Below are positions 52,070 through 61,080 of a stretch of DNA of 64,000 nt, in pieces. The notes beneath the pieces are model-generated. The model did no database searches and was not told where the DNA came from. It was given only the letters and a program-made list of their open reading frames with translations. Every line of letters begins with the position of its first letter. Position 1 is the stretch's first letter. The translations under genes were made by a program, and so were the position numbers. The stretch is from Streptomyces sp. TRM68416 (lineage in GTDB: Bacteria; Actinomycetota; Actinomycetes; Streptomycetales; Streptomycetaceae), in assembly GCF_014596915.1 (NCBI RefSeq), contig NZ_JACVWU010000001.1, forward strand, positions 652,020 to 716,019. The letters are read 5' to 3'.

Positions 52070-55000
52070 ATGACCCTCACCCCCCAGCGTGATCCGATAT
52101 CCGGCACCAGACGCGCGGCCCGTATCGCCGTCGCCGCCGGACTCGTGGCCGCGCTCTCCGCTGCCGGGCCGATACCCCTGGCCCTCGCCGCGGACGACCC
52201 GGCACCCGCCGCCGCGGCCGACCCCGGCCTGAAGCCCGCGCACGACAAGCTCGGCGCGGACGACGCGAACCGCCTCGCCGACGCCAAGGCGGCCGGCGAC
52301 AAGAACGTCACGATGATGATCGCCACCGCTCCCGGCCGGGCCGAGCAGGTCGCCGAGCAGCTCGACGCGATCGGCGGCTCCCTGGTCGGCAGGACCGACG
52401 ACAAGCTCGGCTACGTCCGGGCCACCGTCCCCACCGGCCGGGCCGACAAGGCCATCACGGCGGCGCAGAAGCTCTCCTCCGTCCAGGCCATCGATCTCAA
52501 GCAGGAGATCAAGCTGGACGACCCGACCCCGGACCTCACGGGCGGCGCCAAGGCCTCCCGGGGCACCTCGGCGGCCGGCACGGGATACGCGGCACCCGGC
52601 AAGAAGACCCCGGCCGTGAACCCGTACAACCCGTCCTTCGAGACCGGCGCGGTCTCCTTCGTGAAGGACCACCCCAAGTACGACGGTCGCGGCGTCACCA
52701 TCGGCATCCTCGACTCCGGCGTCGACATCGCGCACCCCGCCCTGCAGAAGACCACCACCGGCGAGCGCAAGATCGTCGACTGGGTGACGGCCACCGACCC
52801 GGTCGCCGACCGCGACGGCACCTGGCTGCAGATGAACTCCGCGGTGACCGGCCCGGTGTTCACCGCCGCGGGCCGCACCTGGAAGGCGCCCGAGGGCTCG
52901 TTCATGTTCCGCACCTTCGCGGAGTCGGTGACCCGCGGCGGCGACATGGCCGGCGACCTGAACCGCGACGGCGACACCACCGACGTGTGGGGCGTGCTGT
53001 ACGACCCGGCCACCGGGACCGCCCGCGTCGACCTCGACAACGACGGCGACTTCACCGGCGACGAGGCGATGAAGCCGTACAAGGACGGCTTCCAGATCGG
53101 CTACTTCGGCACGGACAACCCCGACACGCCGATCGCCGAGCGGATCCCCTTCGTCATCGAGATCCGCAAGGACGTCCCCTACAACGCGGCCGGCGACAAG
53201 TCGGACTTCGTCAGCATCGGCGTCATCACCGGCCGGCACGGCACCCACGTCGCCGGCATCACCGCCGCCAACCGCCTCTTCGGCGGGAAGATGAACGGCG
53301 CGGCGCCCGGCGCCAAGCTCGTCTCGTCCCGCGCCTGCAACTGGACCGGCGGCTGCACCAACATCGCGCTCACCGAGGGCATGATCGACCTCGTCACCAA
53401 GCGCGGCGTCGACATCGTCAACATGTCGATCGGCGGCCTGCCCGCGCTCAACGACGGCAACAACGCCCGCGCCCAGCTCTACACGCGGCTCATCGACGAG
53501 TACGGCGTGCAGCTCGTGATCTCCGCGGGCAACTCGGGCCCCGGCACCAACACCATCGGCGACCCCGCCCTCGCCGACAAGGTCATCTCCGTCGGCGCCT
53601 CCGTCTCCCGGGAGACCTGGGCCGCCAACTACGGCTCGGTCGTGGAGAAGAAGTACGCGATGATGCCGTTCTCCTCGCGCGGGCCGCGCGAGGACGGCGG
53701 CTTCGCCCCGACGCTCACGGCTCCGGGCGCGTCCGTCAACACCATCCAGACCTGGTCCCCGGGTGCTCCCGTCGCCGAGGCGGGCTACTCGCTGCCGCCG
53801 GGCTACGGCATGCTCCAGGGCACCTCGATGTCCTCGCCGCAGGCCGCGGGCGCCAGCGCGCTGCTGCTGTCCGCCGCCAAGCAGCGGAGGATCGAGCTGT
53901 CCCCGCTCACCCTGCGCACCGCGCTGACCAGCACCGCCCGCCAGATCAAGGGCGTTCAGGCGCATGAGCAGGGCGCCGGTCTGATCCGTATCGTGCAGGC
54001 CTGGGACGCCATCAAGGACCGGGCCACCGCCCACAGCTACACGGTGAAGGCCCCGGTCGACACCGCGCTCAGCGGCTTCCTGAAGGAGCCCGGCTTCGGC
54101 ACCGGCCTCTACGACCGCGAGGGCGGCCTGAAGGTCGGGCAGAAGAAGACGTACGAGCTCACCGTCACCCGTACGTCCGGGCCCGACCGTCCGATCTGGC
54201 ACGAGCTGGAGTGGGCGAACAACGACGGCACCTTCCGTCTGCTCGGCGACGACGAGGTCCGGCTGCCGCTGAACAAGCCGGTCACCGTCAAGGTCCAGGC
54301 GCGGGCGAAGACCGCGGGCGTGCACAGCGCGATCCTGGAGGCCGACGACGAGCGCACCGAGGGCGTGGACCACCAGATCCTCACCACGGTCGTCGCCGCG
54401 CAGCCGCTGGCGAAGCCGTCGTACGCCGTCTCCGCCTCCTCCTCGGTGCAGCGCAACGGCACGACCTCGTACTTCGTCACGGTGCCCGAGGGCGCCAAGA
54501 CGCTGGAGGTCGCGCTCGGCGGGCTGAAGGAGAAGAGCCAGACCCGGTTCATCGCCATCAACCCGCACGGCGTCCCGGTCGACAACACCGCGACGATCTA
54601 CTGCTACCCGCACTTCTCGCTGCCGTCCGACCCCAACACCTGCCGTCCCGACCTGCGGACGTACGTCGACCCGCAGCCGGGCGTCTGGGAGATCGAGGTC
54701 GAGTCGCGGCGCACCTCGCCCGACCTCGACAACCCCTACAAGCTGGACGTGTCGGTGCTCGGCACCGTCTTCGACCCGGCGGTGACCACGGTCCCCGAGG
54801 CGACGATCGGCACCCCGGTCACCGCCGAGTGGACGGTCACCAACAACTTCGCGGCGCTCCAGGGCAAGCTGGAGGGCGGTTCGCTGGGCTCGGCCGTGCT
54901 GGACACGCCGACCATCGGCCACCACGAGGTCCGCACGACGACGGTCGAGGTCCCGGCCGGGGCCGAGCGGCTCGACGTCTCCATCGGCCGGACCTCCGAC

Positions 55001-55387
55001 CCGGGCGCCGACCTCGACCTGTTCGTCCTCAAGGACGGCGTGACGGTCGGTCAGTCCGCGGACGGTGACTCGGAGGAGTCCGTCAGCCTGTCCAAGCCCG
55101 CCGCCGGTACGTACACGATCCGCGTCGAGGGCTACGACGTGCCGTCCGGCTCCACGACGTACGCCTACCAGGACGTCTACTTCGCCCCGGCCCTGGGCTC
55201 GGTGAACGTCGACTCCGGCGCCACGGTCTCGCTGGCGAGCGGCGCTTCCGCGAAGATCTCCGCCGAGGTCCTGGTCGACGCGGCCGGTCCGACCGGCCGG
55301 CAGTTCTTCGGCGAGGTGCGGCTGGTCAACGCCCGTGGCACCGCCGCGGGGCTGGGCACGGTCGTGATCGAGAAGGTCGCGGGCTGA
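52070..55387 (+). CDS. Secreted subtilisin-family (S8) serine protease
   Basis: Large extracellular protease. The 1105-residue protein has a long signal peptide with a twin-Arg-like start (TRRAARIAVAAGLVAALSAAGPIPLALA), an inhibitor-like propeptide, and an S8 catalytic domain with Asp215 (ILDSGVD), His390 (GRHGTHVAG) and Ser586 (GTSMSSPQ). An insertion of over 100 residues lies between Asp and His, containing Ca-binding-like DLNRDGDTTD and DLDNDGDFTGDE. The long C-terminal part has beta-rich domains including a pre-peptidase-like one. ATG at 52070 is better placed than 52064 relative to AAGGG. Confidence 0.95.
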   Translation: MTLTPQRDPISGTRRAARIAVAAGLVAALSAAGPIPLALAADDPAPAAAADPGLKPAHDKLGADDANRLADAKAAGDKNVTMMIATAPGRAEQVAEQLDAIGGSLVGRTDDKLGYVRATVPTGRADKAITAAQKLSSVQAIDLKQEIKLDDPTPDLTGGAKASRGTSAAGTGYAAPGKKTPAVNPYNPSFETGAVSFVKDHPKYDGRGVTIGILDSGVDIAHPALQKTTTGERKIVDWVTATDPVADRDGTWLQMNSAVTGPVFTAAGRTWKAPEGSFMFRTFAESVTRGGDMAGDLNRDGDTTDVWGVLYDPATGTARVDLDNDGDFTGDEAMKPYKDGFQIGYFGTDNPDTPIAERIPFVIEIRKDVPYNAAGDKSDFVSIGVITGRHGTHVAGITAANRLFGGKMNGAAPGAKLVSSRACNWTGGCTNIALTEGMIDLVTKRGVDIVNMSIGGLPALNDGNNARAQLYTRLIDEYGVQLVISAGNSGPGTNTIGDPALADKVISVGASVSRETWAANYGSVVEKKYAMMPFSSRGPREDGGFAPTLTAPGASVNTIQTWSPGAPVAEAGYSLPPGYGMLQGTSMSSPQAAGASALLLSAAKQRRIELSPLTLRTALTSTARQIKGVQAHEQGAGLIRIVQAWDAIKDRATAHSYTVKAPVDTALSGFLKEPGFGTGLYDREGGLKVGQKKTYELTVTRTSGPDRPIWHELEWANNDGTFRLLGDDEVRLPLNKPVTVKVQARAKTAGVHSAILEADDERTEGVDHQILTTVVAAQPLAKPSYAVSASSSVQRNGTTSYFVTVPEGAKTLEVALGGLKEKSQTRFIAINPHGVPVDNTATIYCYPHFSLPSDPNTCRPDLRTYVDPQPGVWEIEVESRRTSPDLDNPYKLDVSVLGTVFDPAVTTVPEATIGTPVTAEWTVTNNFAALQGKLEGGSLGSAVLDTPTIGHHEVRTTTVEVPAGAERLDVSIGRTSDPGADLDLFVLKDGVTVGQSADGDSEESVSLSKPAAGTYTIRVEGYDVPSGSTTYAYQDVYFAPALGSVNVDSGATVSLASGASAKISAEVLVDAAGPTGRQFFGEVRLVNARGTAAGLGTVVIEKVAG

Positions 55388-55435
55388 CGGTCGTCCGCTG
55401 AGGGACTGCTGATCCCTCCGGTGACCGCATGACCG

Positions 55436-55478
55436 GGCCAAGGGGCGGGTGCTCCCCTGTGACACCCGCCCCTTGGCC
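55436..55478. terminator. Terminator between the protease gene and the anti-sigma-like gene
   Basis: A perfect 16-bp stem starting GGCCAAGGGGCGGGTG with an 11-nt loop lies between convergent genes. Confidence 0.82.
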
Positions 55479-55520
55479 TGTCCGGTCCTCCTGCTCCCCC
55501 GTTGGGACACCCGCCCTTCG

Positions 55521-56261
55521 TCATCCGCAGGTGAGCCCCCGCGACTCGGGCAGCGAGCCGTTGATCCGCTCCCGTTCCGGGGCGATCTCCTTCTCGCCGA
55601 CGATCCACACGTCGGGCGGGCCGCCCTTGTCGGGGACGCCGAACAGGACGTGGTCGCCGGGGCGCAGGCCGGGGGCGGTGTTCCTGTCGATGACGTAGGT
55701 GAGGTCGTCGCCGTTCTTCGGTGCCGGTTCCTCCGGCTTGTAGACGTGGGTCAGATCGAGGCTGACGCGGACCAGCTCCGGGTCCGCTGCGGACGGTTTC
55801 GCGGAGCGGACCTCGCCCTCGGCGACCAGGTACGCGCAGGCGAGGTAGCGAGGGCTGCCGAAGTAGGCGTCACCGGCGGCGGCCTCCTTCTGGGCCTCGT
55901 CCGCCGCCGACGCCGCCGCCCCGTTGTCGTCGCCGTCACCGGTGCCGGACTGCACCACCAGCCAGCCGAACCCCGCCATCACGGCCGCCGCGGCCGCCGC
56001 GGCGAGGGAGCCGACGGCGAGCCGAAAGGTCCGGCGTCGCCTCACCGGCCTCACCGGCCGTACCGGCGCGGGGGCCGGGGCGGTCCGCGGATCGTCCCCG
56101 CCCAGGGCGTGGCCGATGATCTCCAGTTGCTCCCGCAGCACGGCGAGGTCGGCGGTGGCGGACCGGTGTTCGGCCAGGAAGGCGGCGTCCGCCTCCTCGG
56201 GCAGGGGCTCGTCGGTGATCGCGGCCATCAGGGCGTCGAGACCGTTGTGTTCGGCGGTCAC
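55521..56261 (-). CDS. Membrane protein, probable partner (anti-sigma) of the adjacent ECF sigma factor
   Basis: The 246-residue protein has a cytoplasmic N-terminal part (MTAEHNGLDALMAAITDEPLPEEADAA), one membrane helix at about 80-103 (FRLAVGSLAAAAAAAVMAGFGWLVV) and an extracellular domain with CAYLVAEGE and DHVLFGVPDKGGPPDVWIVGE. It starts 1 base after the sigma factor stop codon, a typical sigma/anti-sigma arrangement, but no zinc anti-sigma motif (HxxxCxxC) is present. The regulatory role is inferred from position and topology. Confidence 0.72.
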   Translation of the reverse strand: MTAEHNGLDALMAAITDEPLPEEADAAFLAEHRSATADLAVLREQLEIIGHALGGDDPRTAPAPAPVRPVRPVRRRRTFRLAVGSLAAAAAAAVMAGFGWLVVQSGTGDGDDNGAAASAADEAQKEAAAGDAYFGSPRYLACAYLVAEGEVRSAKPSAADPELVRVSLDLTHVYKPEEPAPKNGDDLTYVIDRNTAPGLRPGDHVLFGVPDKGGPPDVWIVGEKEIAPERERINGSLPESRGLTCG

Positions 56262-56262
56262 G

Positions 56263-56805
56263 TCACACCACCTCGTCCTCGTGCAGGCGGGCGCGCAGGG
56301 CCCGTACCGCGGTGTGCAGCCTGCTCTTGACCGTTCCCTCGGGGATCCCGAGCTCCCGGGCGATCCCGCTCACCGGCAGGTCGGCGAAGAACCGCAGGAC
56401 GACCACCTGGCGCTGGGCGTCGGGCAGTTCCTCAAGACCCTGGGCCACGGCGAGCGAGAGCACGCTGGTGTCCTCGCCCGAGGGATGTTCCAACTGACGC
56501 AGGGAGGCCAGGCGTTCGCCGATCCGCTCCTGGCGGCGCTTGGCCCGGTGCCAGTCCATGGCGAGGTTGGAGGCGACGACCGCGGCCCAGGCCGACACGT
56601 CCCGCGGTGCCTCGTACCCCTTCGCCGCCCGCTCCAGCAACCGCAGGCGGACCTGCTGCACCCCGTCCGGCAGGTCCGCCTGCGGCACTCCGCCGAGCGC
56701 GAGCACCGCTCGCACCCTGCGCTCCTGGGCCGCGTCCAGAGGGTCGTCCGGTACGTCGAGCACCGCGTCCCCCTGGCCGCCGCGCCGGGCCTTTCTGCGC
56801 AGCAC
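56263..56805 (-). CDS. ECF-subfamily RNA polymerase sigma factor
   Basis: The 180-residue protein has region 2 (DLPDGVQQVRLRLLERAAKG, VSAWAAVVASNLAMDWHRAKRR) and region 4 (ELPDAQRQVVVLRFFADLPV, GIARELGIPEGTVKSRLHTAVRAL), the helix-turn-helix that reads the -35 element. The GTG at 56805 has GGAGGGG upstream with a good spacer. It is co-transcribed with the membrane protein and divergent from the gene at 57076 across a 270-base gap that carries the 11-bp repeats. Confidence 0.92.
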   Translation of the reverse strand: MLRRKARRGGQGDAVLDVPDDPLDAAQERRVRAVLALGGVPQADLPDGVQQVRLRLLERAAKGYEAPRDVSAWAAVVASNLAMDWHRAKRRQERIGERLASLRQLEHPSGEDTSVLSLAVAQGLEELPDAQRQVVVLRFFADLPVSGIARELGIPEGTVKSRLHTAVRALRARLHEDEVV

Positions 56806-56954
56806 AGCCACCCCTCCCCTCGCCGCGTTTCTCCTATGACGCCGGCGGGGACGGAAACGTTCGGCGCGACTTCCGGAATCTCGCGGACCGGAGGGGCGGG
56901 CGCTGAACATATCGGACCAAGTCACCCGCAAACGCGGCCCTTTACCGGACCCGG

Positions 56955-56976
56955 ATCGGAAGCGCATCGGAAGCGC
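56955..56976 (+). promoter_or_regulatory. Tandem 11-bp direct repeat, candidate SARP binding site, left
   Basis: ATCGGAAGCGC occurs twice exactly and adjacent (56955-56965, 56966-56976), 99 bases before the ATG at 57076. A diverged copy (ACCGGACCCGG, 7 of 11) precedes it. SARP-family regulators bind heptamer direct repeats at 11- or 22-bp spacing. The octamer CGGAAGCG reappears inverted at 62570-62622. Confidence 0.5.
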
Positions 56977-57075
56977 GAAAGCCGTTCGCAGTCGATGAAT
57001 ATCGGGCAGAGTGAGCTTCGTCATACCAGCGAGACAAGCGAGAACTCCGCGTTCTGCCGGGGGTTGCGAGGGCCC

Positions 57076-57708
57076 ATGAGACACACCTACGAGGCGCCGA
57101 ATCTCTTACCGGCCGGCGGTCAGGAACGGACGTACGCCCTGCTCATCGGCGCGGTCCCCCTGGTCCTGCTGCTCTTCGGTGTCCTGCCCCAACTGGGCTC
57201 CGGCGGCGACGGATCGGGGACCGGGCCGCTGCCCGACCGCGGCGGCAACCTGTTCGGCGCGCCGACCTCCCTCACGCGTGAGCCGGAGACCGCCACGACG
57301 TACGGCTCCGCGCCGTCCCTGCCCGCTTCCGGCGGCGAGGCCACCGGCCCGACCCCGAGTCCCCTCAGCCCCTGGGGCGAGGAGACCACGCCGAGCCCCG
57401 ACGCCACCGCGAGCGCCGCCGACGACCCCGCCACGGTCGTCAACCGCTACTTCGAGGCCATCAACGACCGTGACTTCCGGACCGCCTGGGACCTGGGCGG
57501 CAAGAACTTCGACTCGTCCTACGAGTCCTTCGCCGAGGGCTTCGACAAGACCGAGCGGGACGAGCTCACCATCGAGTCCACTCTGGGCAACCGGGTCACG
57601 GTGTCCCTGGTCGCCGTCCTGTACGACGGCACCGTGCAGACGTACAGCGGCTATTACACCGTCGTCGACGGGCTCATCACCGACGGCTCGTTGGACCTCA
57701 CCGGCTGA
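57076..57708 (+). CDS. Membrane-anchored NTF2-like protein
   Basis: The 210-residue protein has a short cytoplasmic start (MRHTYEAPNLLPAGGQER), a membrane helix (TYALLIGAVPLVLLLFGVLP), a Pro/Thr/Ser-rich linker of about 75 residues and a C-terminal domain of about 95 residues that reads like an NTF2/SnoaL-type fold (ATVVNRYFEAINDRDFRTAW, YESFAEGFDKTERDELTI). No catalytic motif is seen. It is first of a rightward run with the Asn-tailed membrane protein and the TIR protein, with gaps of 21 and 32 bases, so the three are probably co-transcribed. Confidence 0.75.
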   Translation: MRHTYEAPNLLPAGGQERTYALLIGAVPLVLLLFGVLPQLGSGGDGSGTGPLPDRGGNLFGAPTSLTREPETATTYGSAPSLPASGGEATGPTPSPLSPWGEETTPSPDATASAADDPATVVNRYFEAINDRDFRTAWDLGGKNFDSSYESFAEGFDKTERDELTIESTLGNRVTVSLVAVLYDGTVQTYSGYYTVVDGLITDGSLDLTG

Positions 57709-57729
57709 GCAGAGCGGAGCGGCACAGAC

Positions 57730-59298
57730 ATGTCGAGCGACACCCTTTCCCTGCCCGTTCAGCCGCCGGAACCGCCCCGGGCGGTCCCTCAGCGGCCCGC
57801 CCCCGACGCCACCAGCAACGCCACCCGGCTGCTGTGCGCGGGCACCTATCTCGACGCGGCCTACCGCGCCACCGTGATCCGCGAACTGCTCACCAACCGG
57901 TCCCGGGTGGTGGCACCGTCCTACGGCTACGACGCGGTTCCGGTGCTCGCGCACGCCCTGGCCGCGCGCCGGCTGCAGCGGATGCGGCGGGCCGCACTCG
58001 GCGCGGGCACCGTCGTCACGGTCTTCCTGACGGCCGTCGGCGTCCTCAGCGGGTTCACCGCGACGCTGGTGGTGCTGTGGCTGCTGTGGTTCACCGCGTA
58101 TCTGCGGCGGGTGGTCACCCTGCAGACGCTGACGGGCCGGCTGCGGCGCCGCACCGACGGGGCGAACGCGTTCGACGGGTCCTGTCCCCAGCGCCCCGAG
58201 CTGACGGCCGAGCTGGTCGCCAAGATCGACGAGGAGCAGTCGTCCGACGGCAGCGTGATCCGCTACGGCGGCTACAAGCCCTTCGTCGGCGCGGGCGCGC
58301 AGGTGCGCACCTGGTCCACCGCCGAGTTGTTGATCGGGGCCCGGGAGACCGTGTTCGACCGCGACCGGCGGACGGGACGTGAGCCCTGGGAGCCGGACGA
58401 GGTGGACGAGGTGGACGAGGAGCCCCGGCGCAAGGAGGTCGTCCCCTTCACCGTCGAGGAGATCACCTCGTACGTCGATGCCCACATGAAGGCGAACCTG
58501 CGCGAGCGTGAGCGCCGGACGGAGCGGATCGACGGCCTCGCCGTGGCGCGGAGCACGTTCACCACGGAGGTCAGGACCCGCCCCGGCACGCCGCAGGGGG
58601 CGGGCCACTGGCAGGACACGTACGGCTCGGGGCGCTCGTACCTGTGCATCCGGGTGGGCTCCTGGGACCAGGAGCTGGTCACCACGGCGTTCGTGGGCTT
58701 CGACCTCAAGGGGAACACCCTGCACACCGAGTTCTACTCGTACGTGCTGGCACCGATCCGGGCGAGCTTCCACCTGGTGGACCGGCTGCCCGCCACGCTC
58801 AACGGCGGCCTGCTGCTCCGGGTCGCCTGGGACACCGTGCGCGCCACGCCCGACGTCGTGCTGAAGCCGGTGCTCACCAGGCTGCGCTCGTGGGCGCCCG
58901 GCCTGAGCGCGGGGCAGGTGGAGGAGACCCTGATCGAGGCGGCGCGGCTGCCCGACACCAGCGAGTTCCGCCTGGGCCGCTACGCGGACTCCGCGTCGGG
59001 GCGCGGGGCGCTGCTGAGCATCAGGGAGATGGCCACGAGCCGCCGCTTCCACGTGTTCTTCCAGGAGACGGACACCGTCAAGTACACCCAGATCGTGGAG
59101 CGCGAACTGCTCCAGATCGTCCGTGACTTCCTGCACGAGCACCACGTGGACCTGGCGGAGCACGAGGCCCGCCAGACGAACATCCTCAACAACTACGGCA
59201 ACAACAACAACTTCGTGAAGGGCAACAACAACAACGTCAACTCGGGGACGCAGCACGGCGGCCGGCCGTCCGACGGCGGCCAGGGCGCGGCCTCCTGA
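57730..59298 (+). CDS. Two-helix membrane protein with Asn-rich C-terminal motif
   Basis: Function unknown. The 522-residue protein has an N-terminal helical region, two membrane helices at about 88-107 and 108-126, and a large cytoplasmic domain of about 330 residues with an acidic loop (WEPDEVDEVDEEP). It ends in an Asn-rich tail at about 484-508, with NILNNYGNNNNFVKG then NNNNVNSGTQ. The same pattern opens the next gene's TIR protein. Such shared tails resemble amyloid-like homotypic signalling motifs that link receptors to effectors. It starts 21 bases after the preceding stop codon and sits directly upstream of the TIR gene. It could be a membrane receptor or scaffold; this is inference. 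Confidence 0.72.
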   Translation: MSSDTLSLPVQPPEPPRAVPQRPAPDATSNATRLLCAGTYLDAAYRATVIRELLTNRSRVVAPSYGYDAVPVLAHALAARRLQRMRRAALGAGTVVTVFLTAVGVLSGFTATLVVLWLLWFTAYLRRVVTLQTLTGRLRRRTDGANAFDGSCPQRPELTAELVAKIDEEQSSDGSVIRYGGYKPFVGAGAQVRTWSTAELLIGARETVFDRDRRTGREPWEPDEVDEVDEEPRRKEVVPFTVEEITSYVDAHMKANLRERERRTERIDGLAVARSTFTTEVRTRPGTPQGAGHWQDTYGSGRSYLCIRVGSWDQELVTTAFVGFDLKGNTLHTEFYSYVLAPIRASFHLVDRLPATLNGGLLLRVAWDTVRATPDVVLKPVLTRLRSWAPGLSAGQVEETLIEAARLPDTSEFRLGRYADSASGRGALLSIREMATSRRFHVFFQETDTVKYTQIVERELLQIVRDFLHEHHVDLAEHEARQTNILNNYGNNNNFVKGNNNNVNSGTQHGGRPSDGGQGAAS

Positions 59299-59330
59299 CG
59301 GCGGACGTCAAGGGTGATGGGAAAGATCTC

Positions 59331-60098
59331 ATGAGCACCGACGCGGGCAACACCAGCAACTACGGCAGGCGCAACAACTTCGGGCGCAACAACAACTTCG
59401 TCACCGGTGACGGCAACACCGCCAACTCCGGTACGCAGAACTTCTACGGTGACGTCCCCGGGCCCCGTCCCGACCGCGAGCGCCGGGAAGAGGCCCGGGA
59501 GCCGGAGCGTGCCGGTGTCCCCACGGCCCCGGACCCGGACCGCAGCCGCAATGTCTTCGTCGTCCACGGGCGGGACGAGGAGGCGCGGATGAAGATGTTC
59601 GACCTGCTGCGCCTGCTCGATCTCCATCCGCTGGACTGGGAGGACCTGATCCGGGCCACCGGCCGGACGGCACCGTACCTGGGCGAGGTGGTGGCGAACG
59701 CCCCCGCACAGGCCCAGGCGGCGCTGGTCCTGCTCACCCCGGACGACGTCGTGCAGCTCCACCCCGAGCTGCACGGTCCCCACGAGCCGCCCTACGAGAC
59801 CCGGCCGACCGCCCAGCCGCGGCCCAACGTGCTCATCGAGCTGGGCATGGTGCTGGCGGCCTACCCGGAGCGCACGCTGCTGGTGCAGCTGGGCGAGATG
59901 CGCCCGATCGCCGACATCGGGGGCATGAACTACATCCGCTTCGACGGTTCCGAGACCGCCCTGGGCAAGATCGTGGAGCGGTTGAAGCTGGCGGGGTGCA
60001 AGGTCAACGACACCGGCTCCGACTGGCGCCACACCTGGCCGTACCGGCTGCTGTCGGCGTACGGCCGCACCGGGCAGTCGGTGTCGCCGGCCTCCTGA
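59331..60098 (+). CDS. TIR-like (PF10137/CAP12-type) effector or signal synthase with Asn-rich N-terminus
   Basis: The 255-residue protein begins with an Asn-rich motif (residues 14-40: RNNFGRNNNFVTGDG then NTANSGTQNFYG) and then has a TIR-like domain at about 74-225. Domain motifs are RNVFVVHGRDEEARMKMFDL, APAQAQAALVLLTPDD and RPNVLIELGMVLA, in which Glu170 is the likely catalytic residue for NAD cleavage. IGGMNYIRFDG and LAGCKVN end the domain. This matches the TIR-like domain of CAP12/Pycsar effectors. Next to a TM-macro protein it would act as the ThsB-like NAD-derived signal maker of a Thoeris-type system. ATG at 59331 follows GGGAAAG. The enzymatic role is inferred. Confidence 0.82.
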   Translation: MSTDAGNTSNYGRRNNFGRNNNFVTGDGNTANSGTQNFYGDVPGPRPDRERREEAREPERAGVPTAPDPDRSRNVFVVHGRDEEARMKMFDLLRLLDLHPLDWEDLIRATGRTAPYLGEVVANAPAQAQAALVLLTPDDVVQLHPELHGPHEPPYETRPTAQPRPNVLIELGMVLAAYPERTLLVQLGEMRPIADIGGMNYIRFDGSETALGKIVERLKLAGCKVNDTGSDWRHTWPYRLLSAYGRTGQSVSPAS

Positions 60099-60161
60099 AG
60101 CCGCGGTACGGGCCCAGGGGCCGGCCCCGGTCCGGGGGATGGGCCCGTACCGCTCCTCTTC

Positions 60162-61076
60162 TCAGACGTGGCGCCGGGCACCCGCCGCCAGGGTGTCCAG
60201 GAACGCGCCCGTCTCCGGAAGGTTGATCCGCCCCAGCTCGCCGGGGCGGATCACCACGTGCAGCTCGCGGCAGACCGCCCGCTCCCAGGAGTGCACGACG
60301 AACGACAGCAGGATCAGCCGCAGCAGACTGTCCTCGTCGAGGTCGTACAGCCGGGCGAGCCCCGCGCCGGTCAGCGGCATGGTGACGCGTCCCAGCTCGC
60401 CGTGGTCGCGGACGGCGTCCCACAGCCGCTCCAGGCCGGTCCACAGGTCCCGGACATTGGAGGAGGCCACGCAGTCGTTGCCCATCCGGGAGTAGGCGAC
60501 GGCGAAGACCAGCCGCGGCCGGCTCCCGAGCACCGCGACGGTGCCCAGCGGGTAGCGTGCGCGCTTGCCCCGCGGCTTGTCCCGCGCGGTCTCGGTCGCC
60601 ACCGGTGCCACCCCGTGCAGGGCCGCCGCCAGCTCCGCGTCCAGGCGCCGGACGTCCCCCGCGTAGCGGCGGGCCAGCAACTGCCCCTGAACACTGCCGT
60701 CGTTGATGACACTGCTGTCGCCGACCACGGTGTCGAAGGTGTCGGTGAACCCCACCACCAGATGACCGGGCCGGTCGAAGAGGTCGCCCTCCTCCACCAC
60801 CACCGTCATGCCGGGCCGGGTGAACTCCTGTCGTACGCACATCGGTTGACGCGACCGGGCCAGCCCCCAGGCCAGGCACAGTGCGAGCGAGCCGGCCAGC
60901 ACCGGCCCGGGCCGGGAGACCGCGTCGGGGAACAGCTGTCCGGCGAACTGCACGGCGGCCGACACACCGCCGAAGGCCACCAGGGCCTGGGTGACGAACG
61001 CCCGCCGCCCGAGCCGCGAGCCCGGGAGCCACCGCCGCACCGGACGGATCGACGGGTGCGGAACGGTCCTTCGCAT
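60162..61076 (-). CDS. Two-helix membrane protein with ThsA-type macro domain (type II Thoeris effector-like)
   Basis: The 304-residue protein has two membrane helices (about 27-47 and 57-74) and a macro-type domain of the DUF6430/ThsA group at about 88-295. Family motifs are EEGDLFDRPGHLVVGFTDTF, SVINDGSVQGQLLARRY, RARYPLGTVAVL, VAYSRMGNDCVAS and PLTGAGLARL. The two-helix plus macro arrangement is that of the type II Thoeris effector ThsA, which binds a nucleotide signal and then damages the membrane. It converges on the TIR gene across 63 bases and is divergent, across 75 bases, from the SARP-macro regulator. The ATG at 61076 is used. The family match is good by eye; function is inferred. 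Confidence 0.8.
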   Translation of the reverse strand: MRRTVPHPSIRPVRRWLPGSRLGRRAFVTQALVAFGGVSAAVQFAGQLFPDAVSRPGPVLAGSLALCLAWGLARSRQPMCVRQEFTRPGMTVVVEEGDLFDRPGHLVVGFTDTFDTVVGDSSVINDGSVQGQLLARRYAGDVRRLDAELAAALHGVAPVATETARDKPRGKRARYPLGTVAVLGSRPRLVFAVAYSRMGNDCVASSNVRDLWTGLERLWDAVRDHGELGRVTMPLTGAGLARLYDLDEDSLLRLILLSFVVHSWERAVCRELHVVIRPGELGRINLPETGAFLDTLAAGARRHV

Positions 61077-61080
61077 GATT

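Noticed and set aside
51989..55510. A 1173-codon open frame antisense to the subtilase gene
   Set aside because: Shadow of the protease gene; no domain and no proper start region.
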